Assembly (NCBI RefSeq): GCF_006175945.1
Contig: NZ_VAJL01000003.1
Coordinates: 1-41,172 of the forward strand
Direction: 5' to 3'
Length of the DNA: 41,172 bases
Source: Chryseobacterium mulctrae
Lineage (GTDB): Bacteria; Bacteroidota; Bacteroidia; Flavobacteriales; Weeksellaceae
The position numbers were made by a program, and so were the translations under genes. Below are positions 33,366-40,788 of this stretch, in pieces (the stretch's first letter is position 1; the number at the start of each line of letters is the position of its first letter). The notes below the pieces were generated by a model. The model saw nothing but the letters and a program-made list of their open reading frames with translations, was not told the DNA's origin and made no database searches.

Positions 33366-33372
33366 AAGATTT

Positions 33373-34074
33373 ATGGAAAATACAAAATTAGAAAATATTA
33401 AAAAATACTTTCAGCAATCAGATGATTCAGCAAATAAACTACGAAAAATAATGTTATTTGTTATTTCTTTCTCTTTATTAACAGTATTGGTAAGTGTAGG
33501 TTGTCTCTTCTATTTTTACTCGTTAGCCACATCAAATATATATGTAATGGATAAAGGAGGGAATATTGCAACAGCATTTAAACAGGATATAGAAGGGCAA
33601 AAAGAGGTTGAAATTGATAATAATGTAAGAATTATTTATAATACTTTTTTTACTTACAATTCAGGAAATTATCGAAGCCAGGTTAACAAGGGTCTAAATG
33701 TTATGGGCGAAAAAGGAAGACTTCTTTTTCAAACCTATAAAGAAGCTCAATGGTATAACAATGTTGTCCAAAATAACCTTGATATTTCTTCAGTAATTGA
33801 CTCAGTAAAAATAGATGCACATGAAAAGCCATATCAATTCAAGGCATACGGAAGGCAATTTATACGAAGATTTAATATTGTTGAAGTTAGACGATTATGG
33901 ACTCAAGGTGAAATGTATGATGTTCCAAGAGTAATGCAGAAAAATCCACATGGCCTTGAAGCAAATTTAACTATTACAGATAATAGAACCATAAAATCTG
34001 ATTCAATTATAAATAGACAACAGAACCAGGCTAATTTACAGACAAACCAAAATACACAACAAGATGGCAATTAA
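33373..34074 (+). CDS. traK: TraK, VirB8-like assembly protein
   Basis: This 233-residue bitopic protein has a cytoplasmic start (TKLENIKKYFQQSDDSANK), one membrane helix (IMLFVISFSLLTVLVSVGCLFYFY) and a periplasmic domain with VIDSVKIDAHEKPYQFKAYG and FIRRFNIVEVRRL, followed by a Gln-rich tail. This matches TraK of Bacteroidota transposons, the VirB8 equivalent that nucleates the channel. Its end overlaps traM by 11 bp. No separate traL is visible between traK and traM. Confidence 0.87.
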   Translation: MENTKLENIKKYFQQSDDSANKLRKIMLFVISFSLLTVLVSVGCLFYFYSLATSNIYVMDKGGNIATAFKQDIEGQKEVEIDNNVRIIYNTFFTYNSGNYRSQVNKGLNVMGEKGRLLFQTYKEAQWYNNVVQNNLDISSVIDSVKIDAHEKPYQFKAYGRQFIRRFNIVEVRRLWTQGEMYDVPRVMQKNPHGLEANLTITDNRTIKSDSIINRQQNQANLQTNQNTQQDGN

Positions 34075-35134
34075 TTTTCAAGAACTTCTTAAAGACAAAA
34101 AAATAAAGAATGCCATTGTCGTTTGTGTGGCATTAATTGCAACCTGTATATTTCTTTATTTTATGTTTGGATCAGGTGATAAAAATGATGAGAGAAATGA
34201 CAAAGTAGTAATGGTTGGTGATGATGCATCCAGATTAAACTTTGAAGTACCAACAAATCATGATAGTATATTAGAAGGAGGAACTAAGATAGATGCATAT
34301 GATAAGAAGTTATCCGATTCCTTAAATTATGCAAAGCAGACAACAGATGCTCTAAATCTTTCTAATAGTAGCACATCTTCTAGTAAGACTAATGAAAATG
34401 CTGGATTTAGTGATGCAGAATTTGACCAAATGCGTAAGAAGTCACTAAGTAATTCATCACCTACTAATAGTCATAGTACATATGGTAATTCATCCATGTG
34501 GAGTAATGATGTACCATCAGGATCTAATATTGGATATAGTGAATTAGGGAATGTTATTACAAAACCACAAGCTTCTCCAAAAAGAAAAAACAGTAATACT
34601 TATCAAGCTGCACCGCCAGTAGAAGATAATATAAACTTCGAAACACAATTTAATACACCATCCCAATCGGTATCAACACCAAATGATAGAAATGTTGCTA
34701 AAGTAGGGAAATCAGTACGAGGAAAATTAATTTCATCAGGATATGCATCCAATGGAAGGAGCATGTCATTCGTACTTTTGGAAAATTTCACAATTGGTTC
34801 TGAATCAGTTAAAAAAGGACAAGTTATTACAGGAACTTCAATGATTAATGACAATAGAATAGTTGTCAATTTTAATACAATTAAAGTAAATGGAAAAGTT
34901 ATACCAATTAATGCTAGAGTGGTAGGGTATGACGGAGGTAATGGGCTTCTTGTAAGAGGAGAACCAGGAAGTAGTAACGAGGCTGGTAATATTATTAGAG
35001 ATGAAGCTCAAAGCCAAGCAAGTAGAATTCCGGTAGTAGGTGGAATTATAGGAAGAGCAACTTCAGGTAACTCACGTAAAGAAAACAAAATACAGCTTTC
35101 AAATAATGTTGAATGCACAATAATATTTAATTAA
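34064..35134 (+). CDS. traM: TraM, VirB10-like channel protein
   Basis: This 356-residue protein has one N-terminal membrane helix (NAIVVCVALIATCIFLYFM), a Ser/Asn-rich periplasmic linker, and a C-terminal domain (VRGKLISSGYASNGRSMSF, GQVITGTSMINDNRIVV, GKVIPINARVVGYDGGNG) that fits TraM/VirB10. It spans the periplasm and senses the ATPases. It starts inside the traK end (11-bp overlap). Confidence 0.88.
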   Translation: MAINFQELLKDKKIKNAIVVCVALIATCIFLYFMFGSGDKNDERNDKVVMVGDDASRLNFEVPTNHDSILEGGTKIDAYDKKLSDSLNYAKQTTDALNLSNSSTSSSKTNENAGFSDAEFDQMRKKSLSNSSPTNSHSTYGNSSMWSNDVPSGSNIGYSELGNVITKPQASPKRKNSNTYQAAPPVEDNINFETQFNTPSQSVSTPNDRNVAKVGKSVRGKLISSGYASNGRSMSFVLLENFTIGSESVKKGQVITGTSMINDNRIVVNFNTIKVNGKVIPINARVVGYDGGNGLLVRGEPGSSNEAGNIIRDEAQSQASRIPVVGGIIGRATSGNSRKENKIQLSNNVECTIIFN

Positions 35135-35152
35135 ATTCAAAATAAACAGAAT

Positions 35153-35833
35153 ATGAAAAAGCAATTAATTCTAGTTTTTATACTAGCAAGTTTCTTAGGA
35201 TTTTCACAAACTAAAAAGAAAGTCTACAAGAAAAAAACAACAAATAAGGGTTATGTAAAAAAGACTGTTGAAAACAAAACAGTTCCTATTGTAGATGTAA
35301 AAGAAGAACCCTCAATGATTGAAACTACAGAAAAACCTGTAGAAGTTAATACAGTAGAAGCAGTTCCTGTTAATGTGCAAGAAGAAAAGCCAAAATATGA
35401 AATTACAGCAGAAAAAATTCTTAAAGAAAAAGGATATATAAACAATAGAAATTCTGCAATAGTAAATGGCATAGAAGGATTTGTAAAAGGAGTTTACTCA
35501 GGAAACGGAAAAATCTATGTTTTACTTGAAATTGACAACAGAAGTAACATTAATTATGATATTGAAAGTGCAGTTTTTATAACGGCTCCAATTGAAAAAG
35601 GAAGAGCTTTATATGAAACTGATGAACAAGAAAAAACATTTATGCCTATTTTTTCTAATCAGCCTGAAAGTTTTTCTAGAAAAACTAAAAATAAATTGAT
35701 CTATGTTTTTGACAAGTTTACAATTTCAGAAAATAAAACAATACAATTTGCATTAAAAGAAATTGAAGGAGAAAGATCATTAACATTAGAAATCAAACCA
35801 AAATATATTCTAGAAGCAAACAGTACAAAATAA
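35153..35833 (+). CDS. traN: TraN, VirB9-like secretin partner (DUF4138)
   Basis: This 226-residue protein has a signal peptide (KQLILVFILASFLGFSQ), then a Lys/Thr-rich linker and a beta domain from about residue 85: VLLEIDNRSNINYDIESAVF, EKTFMPIFSNQPESF, LIYVFDKFTISENKTIQ, ALKEIEGERSLTLEI. This is the DUF4138/TraN fold, functionally VirB9-like at the outer membrane. It is somewhat shorter than the usual 300 residues, mainly in the linker. Confidence 0.85.
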   Translation: MKKQLILVFILASFLGFSQTKKKVYKKKTTNKGYVKKTVENKTVPIVDVKEEPSMIETTEKPVEVNTVEAVPVNVQEEKPKYEITAEKILKEKGYINNRNSAIVNGIEGFVKGVYSGNGKIYVLLEIDNRSNINYDIESAVFITAPIEKGRALYETDEQEKTFMPIFSNQPESFSRKTKNKLIYVFDKFTISENKTIQFALKEIEGERSLTLEIKPKYILEANSTK

Positions 35834-35840
35834 AAATACA

Positions 35841-36413
35841 ATGAACACAAAATTATTAATCATTTTTATGCTATTCTTAAGCATAATATTGAACGCACAG
35901 GGAAGAAGGTCAAATCAATCAGGTATACATGCAGAATACGGTTACATTGCCACAAGCGATACTATTAAAAAAGGTTCATTCATGGCAATAGCAGGTTACA
36001 ATCATGTATTTGGAGATAAAGGACTATTGGGGAAAGTAGAAGCATTTTACCAAGATACTAAGGTTGGATACACAGATAATCAAATTCTGCCTTATCAAAA
36101 ATATGGTTTGAATGTATCGGCAGGATATAGCTATGAAGGTTTATATCCGGTATTTCTAAATGCATATTTTGGTGCATTTGGTGCTTACGAAAATGTGAAT
36201 GATGGAAATCAGAAAGATCCTAAATTTAACGCACAAATTCCGACGAAGGTAAAAGGATTTGTTTACGGTCTTTCAGGTTCTGCAGAAATTGAACTAGTCT
36301 TAGTAAGAAGGCTATCATTTTTAGTCAATTATACTCAATTTTATGACTTAAAAAGTGAATTTTCAAAATCTAATTACGCCTTTTTTGGAGGTTTAAAATA
36401 TTACATCAATTAA
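35841..36413 (+). CDS. traO: TraO, outer-membrane barrel-like protein
   Basis: This 190-residue protein has a signal peptide (LLIIFMLFLSIILNAQ) and a body of alternating aromatic strands (HAEYGYIATSD, FMAIAGYNHVFGDKG, YGLNVSAGYSYEGLYP, FGAFGAYENV) with terminal NYAFFGGLKYYIN, the C-terminal Tyr/Ile/Asn signature of outer-membrane barrels. It fits TraO, which follows TraN in Bacteroidota systems. Confidence 0.85.
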   Translation: MNTKLLIIFMLFLSIILNAQGRRSNQSGIHAEYGYIATSDTIKKGSFMAIAGYNHVFGDKGLLGKVEAFYQDTKVGYTDNQILPYQKYGLNVSAGYSYEGLYPVFLNAYFGAFGAYENVNDGNQKDPKFNAQIPTKVKGFVYGLSGSAEIELVLVRRLSFLVNYTQFYDLKSEFSKSNYAFFGGLKYYIN

Positions 36414-36425
36414 AAAATACTTATT

Positions 36426-37880
36426 ATGAAAAATTTATTTTATTTAATCATTGCTTTTTTTAGCTTAACATTTTCTTTAAATTCTTGCGAAGATGATGGA
36501 GATTGGGATGATATAACCGGAGGTCAATTTGGTTTTACAATAGAAAGAGATACTTACTTTATTGAAAAATCAGTAGGTGAAAGTAACCAGATAAAATTTA
36601 ATATTGTACCCAATTACGATTATTCAACAGTGCCGATGAAGTTTAAATACACTTCATCACTAAATGGTACATTAAGTCTTAATGGTCAAAATTTGCAACA
36701 AAATGTAGAATATACTTTAACGAATAAAGAAAATATTTTTAGTTATGTTGGAAATGTACAGGGTTCTCACGACATAGTTATGATTGCTCGTAATGACAAA
36801 GGCATATCAAAAGAAGAGAAATTTACATTAGAATATGGAATTTCGGAGTTTACACATACGTTTTCAGGGGGAACTGCGAATATTTATCAATCTGATGAAA
36901 CTCCATATCTAATGAAAATTGTTCCTAATGCTGGACAACCGAATACAGGATTTGAAATTAAATTTAATTCTTACAACGGTAATATTAAATTAAATGGTGT
37001 CGCTGTACAGACAGGACAGTTCTATCCGCTGCCAAATATTGATAACTTTACAGTAATTTTAGCAACTAATCAAGTTGGCCAGGGAGCATTAGATTATACA
37101 ATTAAAAATGCAACAGTTCAAAAAAGTTATAATATTCAACAAACTGTAATTGCAAGACAAATTGTGATTGAATCAATGAATATCAATGCTCTAAATGTTT
37201 TACCAAATAGTCAAATGAGTTTGATAGGAGTTGTTAAAAAGACTCCCGTAACAACAAACACAACGATTAAATATAAAACATGGATTAGTGCTTCGAGTAA
37301 TAATAATACTAACGGTATTCAAAATACAAATAATGCATATGTTCCCTATGCTTTAGGAGCTAATGGGGCATTCAGTATTAATTTCAATGCAGTACAAGCG
37401 GGTAATTACACTTATAATATTCAGGCTCAGGACGAATATGGTAATGAAAGTGCTGTTTCAACTTTTAATGTTGTTGTTGCTCCTGAAATTACATTTGTCG
37501 GTGCTATGGCTATGAATGTAGATTTTAGGTATGTATTACAATTTTCCGGAGTTCGTACATATTTAAAAGATTTCAAAAGGTCATTTAAAGCTGTAGCTGG
37601 TGGTTCGGCAACGATCATTAAAATTGAATACAATATTACATTTGATCACATGGGACAGGCAAGGAATTATAATTTTACAGAAAATGTAACGAATGGTACT
37701 AACATTTATGAAGTAACAGATGCTAATTTTGGAACAGGAACTTCAGAAATGGCTTATGTAACGAATGTACCAAATCCACCCATTACAAATTTGCAAGCTA
37801 AGATAAAGGCAACGTCATCAACAGGTGCGGTTCTTGAACAAACACTTACACCAACATATAATTTTACAATGGGATTATAA
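36426..37880 (+). CDS. Large TraQ-like (DUF3872-type) surface lipoprotein
   Basis: This 484-residue lipoprotein has a signal ending LNSC (Cys21), followed by EDDGDWDD, an acidic stretch like the lipoprotein export signals that send Bacteroidota lipoproteins to the cell surface. Two similar segments follow: FGFTIERDTYFIEKSVGESN with a GTLSLNG/YTLTNKENIFSY pattern, then NIYQSDETPYLMKIVPNAG with NIKLNGVAVQTGQFYPL. Both resemble the TraQ/DUF3872 domain, usually single and about 150 residues. The rest has Ig-like beta segments (NYTYNIQAQDEYGNESA). It is the last gene before two terminators. An adhesin or mating-pair stabiliser is plausible but inferred. Confidence 0.65.
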   Translation: MKNLFYLIIAFFSLTFSLNSCEDDGDWDDITGGQFGFTIERDTYFIEKSVGESNQIKFNIVPNYDYSTVPMKFKYTSSLNGTLSLNGQNLQQNVEYTLTNKENIFSYVGNVQGSHDIVMIARNDKGISKEEKFTLEYGISEFTHTFSGGTANIYQSDETPYLMKIVPNAGQPNTGFEIKFNSYNGNIKLNGVAVQTGQFYPLPNIDNFTVILATNQVGQGALDYTIKNATVQKSYNIQQTVIARQIVIESMNINALNVLPNSQMSLIGVVKKTPVTTNTTIKYKTWISASSNNNTNGIQNTNNAYVPYALGANGAFSINFNAVQAGNYTYNIQAQDEYGNESAVSTFNVVVAPEITFVGAMAMNVDFRYVLQFSGVRTYLKDFKRSFKAVAGGSATIIKIEYNITFDHMGQARNYNFTENVTNGTNIYEVTDANFGTGTSEMAYVTNVPNPPITNLQAKIKATSSTGAVLEQTLTPTYNFTMGL

Positions 37881-37895
37881 TTTGAAAATGTTATA

Positions 37896-37930
37896 AAAAA
37901 AAAGAGCTTTCCTTCGGGAATGCTTTTTTA
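37896..37930 (+). terminator. Tra operon terminator 1 (TTCG loop)
   Basis: A-rich lead-in, stem GAGC-TTCC around a TTCG tetraloop closing to GGAA-GC, with one mismatch, then a T6 tract. It lies 16 bp after the stop of the last tra gene, a strong intrinsic terminator. Confidence 0.85.
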
Positions 37931-38008
37931 TATTATTAATATTCATTATTTTTGGAATTATTAACTTATCTCATAACTTTAAGTTTATAATAAATACTAT
38001 TTCTAACT

Positions 38009-38033
38009 AAGGTCAGTTCACGCTGACCTTTTT
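38009..38033 (+). terminator. Tra operon terminator 2
   Basis: A perfect 8-bp stem (AAGGTCAG with CTGACCTT), 6-base loop and T5 tail. It stands just upstream of the XRE promoter box and shields that gene from tra read-through. Confidence 0.8.
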
Positions 38034-38050
38034 GCTTTTGATATATTTAG

Positions 38051-38058
38051 TACTTTTG
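38051..38058 (+). promoter_or_regulatory. Candidate -7 box for the XRE gene at 38074
   Basis: TACTTTTG matches TAnnTTTG, 15 bp before the ATG, with a TTTG 16 bp upstream as a possible -33 element. The start at 38074 rather than 38032 follows from this. Confidence 0.5.
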
Positions 38059-38073
38059 ATAAATAAAAAAAAC

Positions 38074-38313
38074 ATGTCTAAACATCCTAAGACCTTAGAT
38101 AAAATCACAGATATTTTGCAACGGAAAAGAATAAATGAAAATCTAAGTTTATATGAATTAGAAAATAAAACTTCTAGTTTAGGTCTTAAAATATCTGCAG
38201 GAACTATTCAAAAGATTGAAAAAGGAGAAATTATCCCAAAAATAGATCAACTATTAATTTTATTGTCTGCATTAGGTAGTGAAATTGAGATTAGTAGTCT
38301 ATTAATTAAATAG
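38074..38313 (+). CDS. XRE-family regulator A
   Basis: This 79-residue helix-turn-helix protein reads KITDILQRKRINENLSLYELE, then a turn (SSLGLKISAGTIQKIEKG) and PKIDQLLILLSAL, the five-helix XRE core. There is no second domain. The start at 38074 leaves room for the promoter box, and the longer frame starting at 38032 would cover it. GTTTACT-type repeats lie further downstream in front of the small membrane genes and may be its operator, which is inference. Confidence 0.75.
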   Translation: MSKHPKTLDKITDILQRKRINENLSLYELENKTSSLGLKISAGTIQKIEKGEIIPKIDQLLILLSALGSEIEISSLLIK

Positions 38314-38460
38314 TTTATAAAAACGATACTTTTAGTAAACTTACATTTAGAGAGTAATTCAAGTAAATTTGGATTGTTTTTATATTTTATATTGTGTTTT
38401 ACATTTTGAAAAAGTTTACAATTAAAATCTTGAGGTTTAAATAAACTAATTTAAAAATAA

Positions 38461-38484
38461 GGTTTACTTTATTGGTTTACTTTA
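38461..38484 (+). repeat. Tandem GGTTTACTTTA repeat (possible operator)
   Basis: Two copies of GGTTTACTTTA start at 38461 and 38474 (13-bp period), and the inverse AGTAAAC occurs near 38334. They cover the expected -33 region of the promoter whose -7 box is at 38497. The 233-bp gap 38314-38546 holds no gene. Confidence 0.5.
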
Positions 38485-38496
38485 ATAAATATTTTA

Positions 38497-38504
38497 TATA
38501 TTTG
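38497..38504 (+). promoter_or_regulatory. Candidate -7 box before leader copy 2
   Basis: TATATTTG (TAnnTTTG) with TTG 22 bp upstream (38472-38474). Transcription starting about 7-8 bp later would begin exactly at the shared leader, so the leader would be almost the entire 5' untranslated region. Confidence 0.5.
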
Positions 38505-38512
38505 TACAATAA

Positions 38513-38540
38513 ACACCGGAGCAGGTGGATAAACTCTGCA
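38513..38540 (+). promoter_or_regulatory. Shared 28-nt leader element, copy 2
   Basis: This copy is identical to copy 3 and differs from copy 1 by one base. It contains CACCGGAGCAGGTGGATAAA and ends CTCTGCA, 6 nt before the ATG at 38547. The promoter box directly upstream suggests that the RNA begins with this element. Confidence 0.75.
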
Positions 38541-38546
38541 AATAAC

Positions 38547-38759
38547 ATGGAATTTATAAGCTTTGGTAAAATTGAATCACTATCTATCTATATACTTATT
38601 ATAGTAGTTTTTCTAATATTTTATATTCTTTATGATACTTTAAAACTTATCAGATATATAATTACCAATCATCCTGAGAAATACTTTAAATTAATGGAAC
38701 TAGGAATTTCCATAATACTTATGATTTTCTTTAGTGCATTACTAATTGAATACAAATAA
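38547..38759 (+). CDS. Small membrane protein with the shared leader
   Basis: This 70-residue protein has two hydrophobic helices: LSIYILIIVVFLIFYILYDTL and, after a short TNHPEKYFK loop, MELGISIILMIFFSALLI. The reading frame is also open upstream from a TTG at 38472, but the ATG at 38547 is chosen because the shared leader and promoter box lie in that upstream stretch. There is no recognised family. It is followed by a second leader and a tiny TM gene, suggesting one small regulated operon. Confidence 0.55.
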   Translation: MEFISFGKIESLSIYILIIVVFLIFYILYDTLKLIRYIITNHPEKYFKLMELGISIILMIFFSALLIEYK

Positions 38760-38768
38760 TAAATTGAT

Positions 38769-38796
38769 ACACCGGAGCAGGTGGATAAACTCTGCA
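38769..38796 (+). promoter_or_regulatory. Shared 28-nt leader element, copy 3
   Basis: This copy is identical to copy 2 and ends 8 nt before the ATG at 38805. No TAnnTTTG box precedes it, so it would be read from the upstream promoter, with the element lying between two cistrons. A role after transcription, or independent binding, remains possible. Confidence 0.75.
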
Positions 38797-38804
38797 GATA
38801 ATTT

Positions 38805-38915
38805 ATGAAATACAAAGTAAAACCACACAAAGATTACTTTACATCTAAAGATGGGGCTATTTTTATATTCCTCTTTATTTTAATAGTAATAGTAGTAGAC
38901 AACATTAATTTTTAA
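38805..38915 (+). CDS. 36-aa membrane micropeptide with the shared leader
   Basis: The peptide has a basic, hydrophilic start (MKYKVKPHKDYFTSKDG), one membrane helix (AIFIFLFILIVIVVD) and ends NINF. It is too small for routine gene calls, but is supported by the leader element 8 nt upstream and by the stop codon 7 bp before the next ATG. Size and charge resemble single-helix toxins or membrane regulators, with an XRE gene immediately after. That toxin reading is speculative. Confidence 0.45.
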   Translation: MKYKVKPHKDYFTSKDGAIFIFLFILIVIVVDNINF

Positions 38916-38922
38916 AAAAAAT

Positions 38923-39153
38923 ATGCAAAAATCAGATCTAAATGAAATTAAAAAATCAATTGGTAAGGTTATCATTGATAAAAAAAAACAACTACAAATT
39001 ACCAATGAAGAGATATGTACAGCTGTTAATATAAAAGTGAATACACTTAACAAAATTGAACAGGGAATGTTTTCTCCAGGAATAGATCTTTTACTATTAA
39101 TCTTTGAAATTCTAGAAATTAATTTAAAAATTGATTTAGAATTAATTAATTAA
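38923..39153 (+). CDS. XRE-family regulator B
   Basis: This 76-residue helix-turn-helix protein reads IGKVIIDKKKQLQITNEEICTA, then VNIKVNTLNKIEQGMFSPGID (turn and recognition helix) and LLLLIFEIL. It resembles regulator A in size and layout but is clearly diverged. It follows the 36-residue micropeptide by 7 bp and precedes the resolvase by 16 bp. Autoregulation through the shared leader is a testable guess. Confidence 0.75.
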   Translation: MQKSDLNEIKKSIGKVIIDKKKQLQITNEEICTAVNIKVNTLNKIEQGMFSPGIDLLLLIFEILEINLKIDLELIN

Positions 39154-39169
39154 ATATATAAATATTTTT

Positions 39170-39790
39170 ATGAAATTTGGATACGCAAGGGTTTCAACTA
39201 AAGATCAAAATTTAGATGCCCAAATCAAGGTACTTAATAAACTTGGATGTGATAAAATATTCTTTGAGAAAATATCCGGAAAAAATATTGAAAGAACGGA
39301 ACTTAATAAGCTTTTGGAGATAATTAGAGCTGGAGATACTATTATTGTAATTAAAATTGATAGACTAGCTAGATCTCTAAAAGATTTAATATTTCTTTTG
39401 GACGAATTTTCAGCAAGGGAAGTCATTTTGCAAATTGATACAATGCAATTTAATTTCACAACTCCGGAGGGTAGATTATTTGCCACATTATTTGGTAGCG
39501 TTGCGCAATATGAAAGAGAATTAATTAATGAGCGTACAATTGCCGGGATGAAAGCTGCAAGAGAAAATGGCAGAATAGGAGGGAAGCCTAAAGGTCTAAA
39601 TGATGAAGCCAAAAAGAAAGCAACTAAAGCATACGATCTTAGAGTAAAAGAACTTTCTATTAATGATATTTTAATTACTGCTGGGATAAAGAGTAAAAGA
39701 ACTCTCTACAGCTATCTGCGATACGAAGTTAAAAGACGAAGTATTTTAGAAAATAAAGAAATTTCTGAAGACGGTCTATGGTTATTATAA
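39170..39790 (+). CDS. Serine recombinase (resolvase/invertase)
   Basis: This 206-residue resolvase carries GYARVSTKDQNLDAQ with nucleophile Ser9, VIKIDRLARSLKDL, FATLFGSVAQYERELI and a C-terminal helix-turn-helix (NDILITAGIKSKRTLYSYL). It is the small-resolvase class, not a large integrase. On a plasmid it most likely resolves multimers into monomers. The recombination site was not located; the 16-bp gap upstream is too small to hold it. Confidence 0.92.
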   Translation: MKFGYARVSTKDQNLDAQIKVLNKLGCDKIFFEKISGKNIERTELNKLLEIIRAGDTIIVIKIDRLARSLKDLIFLLDEFSAREVILQIDTMQFNFTTPEGRLFATLFGSVAQYERELINERTIAGMKAARENGRIGGKPKGLNDEAKKKATKAYDLRVKELSINDILITAGIKSKRTLYSYLRYEVKRRSILENKEISEDGLWLL

Positions 39791-39808
39791 TTTAATAATT
39801 AAAATTAC

Positions 39809-40033
39809 ATGTTACAATTCAAATCTGATAAATCAGCGATTGATGTACAATATGGCAATCCTCAAATTAATATAAATGAAGTTTTAATGGTAAGCGATTT
39901 ATTTTCTTTCCATGATATAGAAAATATGAAAACTGATTTAGTACAAGATTATGGAACAGACAAATTTACTGTAAAACAAAGAGAATTTGTTATAATAGAA
40001 GAATTAACTGAAGAACCAAATTGCTTTATTTAA
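39809..40033 (+). CDS. Hypothetical small protein
   Basis: This 74-residue, acidic, soluble protein (SAIDVQYGNPQININEVLMV, then FTVKQREFVIIEELTEEPNC) is not recognised. It lies 18 bp behind the resolvase. It has no membrane segment or signal peptide. Confidence 0.5.
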   Translation: MLQFKSDKSAIDVQYGNPQININEVLMVSDLFSFHDIENMKTDLVQDYGTDKFTVKQREFVIIEELTEEPNCFI

Positions 40034-40072
40034 TTAACACTTGAACCACTCAATAATTAAAATGTAAATACT

Positions 40073-40408
40073 ATGAAACATTGCATTATTACTTTTTATA
40101 AATTAGGAAATCATTCTCTGCATTTCAAAGAATCTGGAGATATATTTGTTTCCGATGAAAACATTGTCGATGAAATACTGAAGATGAAAATTTTTGAAAA
40201 CGGTTTACAGGCATTATTTGAATATAACGGAACTGAATATATGACCTCTGAAAATTTTAAAATTGAGAATGAAGATTCGATTGTAAAATTCGTTAGAGAA
40301 TTAGCCAAAAATGATGAAATTGAAAGTATTGATATGTACGATTGCTTTACTTTTTCTTTTCCGGATGAATATGTCTACAATAGCCTTGATTGGAAACCAC
40401 AAGAATAA
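40073..40408 (+). CDS. Hypothetical small acidic protein
   Basis: This 111-residue soluble protein (CIITFYKLGNHSLHFKESGD, ENGLQALFEYNGTEYMTSEN, and an end rich in Asp, Glu and aromatic residues, FPDEYVYNSLDWKPQE) is not recognised. It may be an inhibitor-like or immunity-like protein judging only from acidity and size. It is followed by the repeated spacer that leads to the gene at 40427. Confidence 0.55.
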   Translation: MKHCIITFYKLGNHSLHFKESGDIFVSDENIVDEILKMKIFENGLQALFEYNGTEYMTSENFKIENEDSIVKFVRELAKNDEIESIDMYDCFTFSFPDEYVYNSLDWKPQE

Positions 40409-40427
40409 ATAATCTCAAAAAACGATA
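40406..40427 (+). repeat. Repeated small-gene spacer, copy 1
   Basis: Twenty-two bases from the stop of one gene to the start of the next are identical to 40765-40786; the core is AATAATCTCAAAAAACGATA. A looser version closes the window at 41145-41172. It may reflect gene-array duplication or a shared translation signal. Confidence 0.75.
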
Positions 40428-40771
40428 TGAAAAAAACATTATTAACTTTATTACTTGGAATCATTATAGGGGTATCATTCATATATCTTGTATTTGATTA
40501 CAAAAATAATCACCCTGTTAAAGAGAAAAATAATAAACTATTTTTGAATAAAGAAAAATATACATCATTATATCCTTCAGGCGACATCAAAGAGGATTCT
40601 TTATTAATAAAATTTGCTGAAGATAGCAGATATTGTTGGGATACTATTAAATTAATAAATGGTGAAGTTTTGACAGGCTCATTTGCAACTAATTTTGGTG
40701 ATGGAGATTATTACTTAAGAAAAGAGGATACGCTTTTTATTCCTAAGGAAAGTGTTTTATATTATAAATAA
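40427..40771 (+). CDS. Hypothetical membrane-anchored small protein
   Basis: This 114-residue protein has one N-terminal membrane helix (TLLTLLLGIIIGVSFIYLVF) and a soluble, probably extracytoplasmic, beta-rich domain (RYCWDTIKLINGEVLTGSF, GDGDYYLRKEDTLFIP). It is not recognised. It begins right after the repeated spacer and is followed by a second copy and a decayed gene. Confidence 0.55.
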   Translation: MKKTLLTLLLGIIIGVSFIYLVFDYKNNHPVKEKNNKLFLNKEKYTSLYPSGDIKEDSLLIKFAEDSRYCWDTIKLINGEVLTGSFATNFGDGDYYLRKEDTLFIPKESVLYYK

Positions 40772-40786
40772 TCTCAAAAAACGATA
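40765..40786 (+). repeat. Repeated small-gene spacer, copy 2
   Basis: Identical to 40406-40427 over 22 bases, followed by CA and the ATG of the pseudogene at 40789. Confidence 0.75.
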
Positions 40787-40788
40787 CA

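Noticed and set aside
38472..38546. TTG start for the small membrane protein
   Set aside because: The stretch contains a promoter box and the shared leader; the ATG at 38547 has the same leader spacing as the other two genes.
39170..39790. Integrative element with a serine integrase
   Set aside because: The recombinase is the small resolvase type, no attachment sites were seen, and a full iteron origin with rep is present; a plasmid fits better.
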